Shown here: one piece after another, positions 60,612 to 64,000 of the stretch
Layout of the letters: each line of letters begins with the position of its first letter
How positions within the stretch are numbered: position 1 is the stretch's first letter
NCBI GenBank assembly: GCA_018806915.1
Contig: JAGKQI010000043.1
Coordinates: 992,001 to 1,056,000 of the forward strand
DNA length: 64,000 bases
Origin: Phytophthora colocasiae
Taxonomy: Eukaryota; Oomycota; Peronosporomycetes; Peronosporales; Peronosporaceae
Direction: 5' to 3'
Made by a program: the position numbers and the translations under genes
Notes under the pieces: generated by a model
Database searches by the model: none
Told to the model about the DNA's origin: nothing
The model's input: the letters and a program-made list of their open reading frames with translations, nothing else

Positions 60612-61681
60612 CGTGGAGGCTGCCTCGACCAGGTCCGAAGGAGACTCGACGCCGCTGACTGTTCCCCGGCGTAAGTTGGGGACCGAGTCGTTTTGTGGCC
60701 CCCTTTTTACAGAGACTGAGATAGAAACGAACTAACTCGGGATCATCCGAAATGGCAGCACAGATCTTGGCGTGGTGGATGCCCTCATCATCTTCATCCA
60801 CGGATCGGCGATTTCCGGCTGGGCCTTGAGAAGGCTCAGCTGACCGACGGACGGCAGGCTCGTCTGGAGCACTCGCAAGCGAGTTGAGAAGTGCATCTAA
60901 CTCGAATTGGTCGTTCTCGTCGTTGTCCTCAGGCTGGGCCACCGCATTGCCAGCAAATTGAGGATAGTTGTCGAAACTGTCACCGATGGACTCCTGGATA
61001 GTCGATGACATCCGATGCCCGCCGTCTACGTAGTAGGTAAAATCGAGTGCGTAGCGAACGCTGGCCGTGGAAACAGTTGTTGACCCAACGCAGTGTGTCC
61101 CCTGGTTTTGGCTGGGTTCTCGCCGAAACGAAACCAGTGAGTACGCACTGAATAGATCGGGAGCCACGGCATTCTACCCCCATGATGCGGTCGAGAATTG
61201 CATCGTTCTGCTCTAGCACTTGACCAACCGTCATCTCGTCGACCGGGCTTGAACCGAGGAGAAAGCACAGAACGGGACTGACCTCGTGTAGAGCAGAAAC
61301 TGCTGAACTCACCTCACCCAGAAGGGTGCGAATAGTTACAGTCTCGACTTGGTGAGCGATTACTTGGCCGAAGACGTAGAAACCCGCCGATATTCCAGCC
61401 ACCGCTTTGCGTAACCACTCGCCTGGGGCCCCAGTGGCGTGTTCTGTAGCGTCAACTTGGCGCTCCCGGATGATCGACGTTGGGACTTCAACCGTCGAAT
61501 GCGGATCAGAAAGCAGACCAACGGTTGCTGACAGGCCCGAAACGGTGACGACGGTGGCATAAGTCGGCGTTGTCAGCGCTGGTGCGTCTTCTGGTAAAAG
61601 TAACACGTGAACGGTGCGGGGAGCCATTGGCAGAGGTTGTTCGGGGCAGAACTTGGAAAGGGACTCGCTTTGGCGTAGCAA
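60523..61681 (-). pseudogene. Upstream gag-like reading frames of DIRS-like element
   Basis: 61681-60980 (hydrophobic/helical, starts MLRQSESLSK) and 61167-60523 (acidic, includes DEDDEGIHHAKICAA) overlap in different frames. They look like the N-terminal part of the same Gag or an extra ORF1. No known motif is seen. Confidence 0.4.
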
Positions 61682-61690
61682 AAAGCAAAC

Positions 61691-62134
61691 TGACTATTTC
61701 TAACCTACTCTTGCCGGTGGAGATTCTTCAGATACCGGTTCGATGACTGGTCGAGGCGGTCGTGCCCAGACGGACGGTAGATGTGCTTCCAGAACCATTT
61801 GGTTTGGACCATACATGTTGAACACCGATTCCTCGTGTCCGAAAACCCGCTCTGCAGCTTCAAGCTGACAGACACCCAATTCCTATTTTTAAATCATTAG
61901 AGCATTCAACGTCCAGTTTCAATATCTGGTAGTGCATTAAGAACGAAGACCTAGCTCCTAAAACTCTTCATTCGGAGGGAACAAAACGATGTCCTGCATT
62001 TGAGAAAGACTGGTCAGTGACAGCGCAGCAGAGAGAGATTCTTGTCAGCTATCTCTCTCTCTGCGTCATGGCAGACAGAATCTCGTCAAATTCGCCGTCG
62101 AAGGCTGGTTCTATCTCGTTTGTATCGCCGTTAG
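61691..62134. other. Stretch without a supported gene
   Basis: Nothing recognised apart from short complementary tracts (CTCTCTGTCTGC-like and GAGAGAGATT near 62028-62075). Confidence 0.4.
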
Positions 62135-62467
62135 CTAACATTCCCGTAGCCTCCAGATTTTCGCCAGGTATTTGTAGCTCGGAGTACCTAGAGGGACCCT
62201 CACCCTCTGAGGGTGCTCCTGTATGAGGATTTCAAACGGATGGCGTTCGTCACGTAAACTCATCTCTGCTACAGCACCGTTGTGAGCTACGGCCACCTGC
62301 TGTTCAACTTTCTTACTTGACATACAATATGTACACGCCGCTCGTGCTGTCTTGAACTCACCCTTTGGGCGGTCGTGAAAGTGTGACCACACTCCACTGC
62401 GCTTGCGCCCCATGCTTGAAATTCCGGAATGATCTTGCTGCTGCTTGGCGGGTTGATGAGCTGCCAA
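62135..62467 (-). pseudogene. BED-type zinc-finger fragment (hAT-like)
   Basis: The minus frame reads GRKRSGVWSHFHDRPKGEF then ARAACTYCMSSKK and a His-containing tail (VAVAHNG). An aromatic W..HF, then C..C and a later H is the BED finger pattern of hAT transposases. No hAT catalytic domain follows, so this is a truncated fragment. Confidence 0.5.
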
Positions 62468-62659
62468 CCAGCCATTTCCATGTCAGACAGTACACAGTAC
62501 CTCTCGCACTATAGTAAGCCCATTTATACAGCGACGTAAGACGCTCGCCGGTGAGTCAATAAAAAATCGCATCATATTTTTAAAATTGACTATTCCGTGT
62601 TTATTTATTTTTTAAAACGAATTTGCATAAACCATTCCATACCATAAATCTGCCGACAG

Positions 62660-62686
62660 TGGCCGACATGGCCGACATGGCCGACA
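62660..62686. repeat. Three tandem 9-mers TGGCCGACA
   Basis: Exact copies at 62660-62668, 62669-62677 and 62678-62686, preceded by the related TGCCGACAG. AT-rich non-coding context. Confidence 0.85.
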
Positions 62687-62790
62687 TGCTAACGGATTGG
62701 TTAAAATTCAACATTATTTTGACTGGCTAAAACTTAAAGCCGTCACACAAGCCATTATTATTAGTGGTAGTCAAAGTTGGATACTTCCTC

Positions 62791-62844
62791 TGTCCGAAAA
62801 TATAAGCGGTCTCCCAGTATTAAGCTTGTCCGAAAATATAAGCG
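62791..62844. repeat. 18-bp direct repeat resembling a mariner terminus
   Basis: TGTCCGAAAATATAAGCG occurs at 62791-62808 and 62827-62844, 36 bp apart, just beyond the 3' end of the transposase fragment. Its preceding ACTTCCTC gives it the look of mariner/Stowaway-type terminal repeats. Confidence 0.55.
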
Positions 62845-62889
62845 TTAGGTACGGTTATTCTGATTTTCAGTTTATTAAACGAACTTACT

Positions 62890-63614
62890 AGCTGTCGCAT
62901 TAGCGTAGACGCGCTTTCATCTAGATGCACGTAGTCGAGCATACTATTGAAGCGCAGACGTTTTTCAGTGTCCCGGAACACGAACTCGGCAGCAAATTTA
63001 ACTCTATTAGCACGTTGTGCGTCCGAGAGCATCGGCTTGGCCCGAGCTGTGTGACACCTGAATACACCGGCCCGGAAGAAGTCATGGAGAGTAGATTTCA
63101 GAATACCTAACAACTCCGCTAAAGTACGAAGGTCGGTTCGGTTCTCGAGTGGCGTAAGTTCGATGGCGTGGTTGAGATCGTGGTGTAACTCCTCCGTCAT
63201 GCGCGACTTGCGGCCGCTCTTGCCTCTCCTTCCGCTCTCATAGTTGACTGCTCGGCCGGCTTGTATGTCTTGGACAGCTCTTCGCCACAAACGCGAGATC
63301 TGGTCGTCACTGCATCCAAACTTAACTGCACACGCTTTAATAGCACCTACGTGCGCCTGTAGCTTGGTGTTAGTGTCCCGAGTGAGAACGGTGGCCACCG
63401 TCTCGGGTACGGTCCCGACCGTTCCCCCTCTCAAACCCGATCCACGACCCGTCGCATTGTGGAAGACCATATGTATGGCGAAGAGTTGTTCGAGCCGGCC
63501 CCGGTCGCAGCCAGCACGAGGGTGAGTGCGCGCCGCTATTGCTAAAGAAACGAGGTCTGCGCAGCCAAGAAAGAGCGTGGAGCGTGCGCCAGGTTGCGTG
63601 TAAGCTGATGCCAA
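62890..63614 (-). pseudogene. Tc1/mariner-like transposase, N-terminal part
   Basis: Reads a helix-turn-helix region (RTDLRTLAELLGILKSTLHD) and a second DNA-binding segment (SDAQRANRVKFAAEFVFRD). The first catalytic Asp region follows (SMLDYVHLDE). After that the frame loses similarity (SASTLMRQLVSS), so the second and third catalytic residues are absent. It is a 5' fragment abutting the terminal-repeat-like 18-mers. Confidence 0.7.
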
Positions 63615-64000
63615 GGACGGAAGACACGGACTAGAGCTACGCTGGGCTTAACAGCGCCCCGAGTATGCGTGAGGAAGGGGTGAGTGGTACCGTCGAGAAG
63701 GTACGGACCCGGGAAGGACAAGGAAGAGGACTCTGGAGGACGTGAGACGTTGGAAAACAGTGAAGGAAGGGCGTGCTGGTGGAGGTCAGTCGTGAATTTA
63801 CCTTGGGCACCGCAGCACAAGCCCCGAGTCAAAGAATAATCGCTTTTATATTTTTCTTTACTTTTTGTGGTGCGCTTTTATAGCTCTACCGTTCCGTTCT
63901 ACTTGTAACCCGCAGCGTCTACCGTCCCGCCCAAGACCGACTCGCGACACGTGGTGGAGAAGCAGGGTACGGCATTCGTTGTCAAGTAAGAGCAAGTCGG
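63615..64000. other. Stretch without a supported gene
   Basis: GC-rich, then a T-rich tract (63840-63875). It may be the 5' flank of the transposase fragment; no inverted terminus was recognised before the window edge. Confidence 0.35.

Larger units (their letters stand above)
56435..61690 (-). mobile_element. Decayed DIRS/Ngaro-like tyrosine-recombinase retroelement
   Basis: Minus-strand order: gag-like ORFs (61681-59724), RT (59654-57954), RNase H (about 58080-57634), tyrosine recombinase (57557-56525). RT plus a tyrosine recombinase instead of an integrase defines the DIRS order. Stops and frameshifts are scattered throughout, so it is old. Terminal repeats were not identified; the limits given are those of the coding parts. 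Confidence 0.75.

Noticed and set aside
63370..63832. Minus-strand ORFs near the right edge
   Set aside because: Overlapping frames without motifs, partly the shadow of the Tc1/mariner-like transposase.

Overview
The window looks like a transposon-packed part of a Phytophthora-like oomycete (Peronosporales) nuclear genome. The basis is the family mix: nested Ty3/Gypsy elements with chromodomains, a Crypton-type GCR1-like domain, a DIRS/Ngaro-type tyrosine-recombinase retroelement, a transposon-associated SET-domain gene, and a Crinkler (CRN) effector-type gene. All identifications are from motif reading; no database search was run.

Two Gypsy families dominate. Fam1 has LTRs of about 460 bp beginning TGTAACGG, 5-bp target duplications, gag joined to pro-pol by a textbook -1 frameshift signal, a chromodomain integrase, and an antisense ORF between pol and the 3' LTR. 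Its whole sequence (LTRs, coding regions, antisense ORF) is packed with short hairpins. Fam2 is giant (16.6 kb), with LTRs of about 1.9 kb, a 25-nt tRNA-like primer site, a 1709-aa pol with two RNase H domains and a chromodomain, and a long antisense coding region. A degenerate 15-bp repeat occurs in both its LTR and its gag.

Layout: 1-1425 is the 3' end of a Fam1 copy with a piggyBac-like MITE (1049-1392). 1426-14606 is Fam1 element A, interrupted at 5595 by a second complete Fam1 element B (5596-13795). A is cut by a truncated Fam2 copy (14607-19464). 19590-24138 holds broken minus-strand cellular-type genes (SPRY protein; coiled-coil protein). 24744-25530 is a Crypton-related remnant. 25800-27277 is the 5' part of a SET-domain gene; its last 29 codons lie at 53718-53806. 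The 26.4 kb between them (27278-53717) is one composite insertion: a three-LTR Fam1 tandem carrying the full Fam2 element (35298-51882). 53947-54449 is a probable MULE fragment, 55581-56434 a broken CRN gene, 56435-61690 a decayed DIRS/Ngaro-like element, 62135-62467 a BED-finger fragment and 62890-63614 a Tc1/mariner-like transposase fragment.

Every LTR-element copy carries at least one frameshift or stop, so none looks fully autonomous as read. The most unusual signals are the Fam1 hairpin texture (including an array of hairpins with different stems but a shared CYGGG loop), the Fam2 15-mer present in both LTR and coding DNA, and convergent antisense ORFs in both families.
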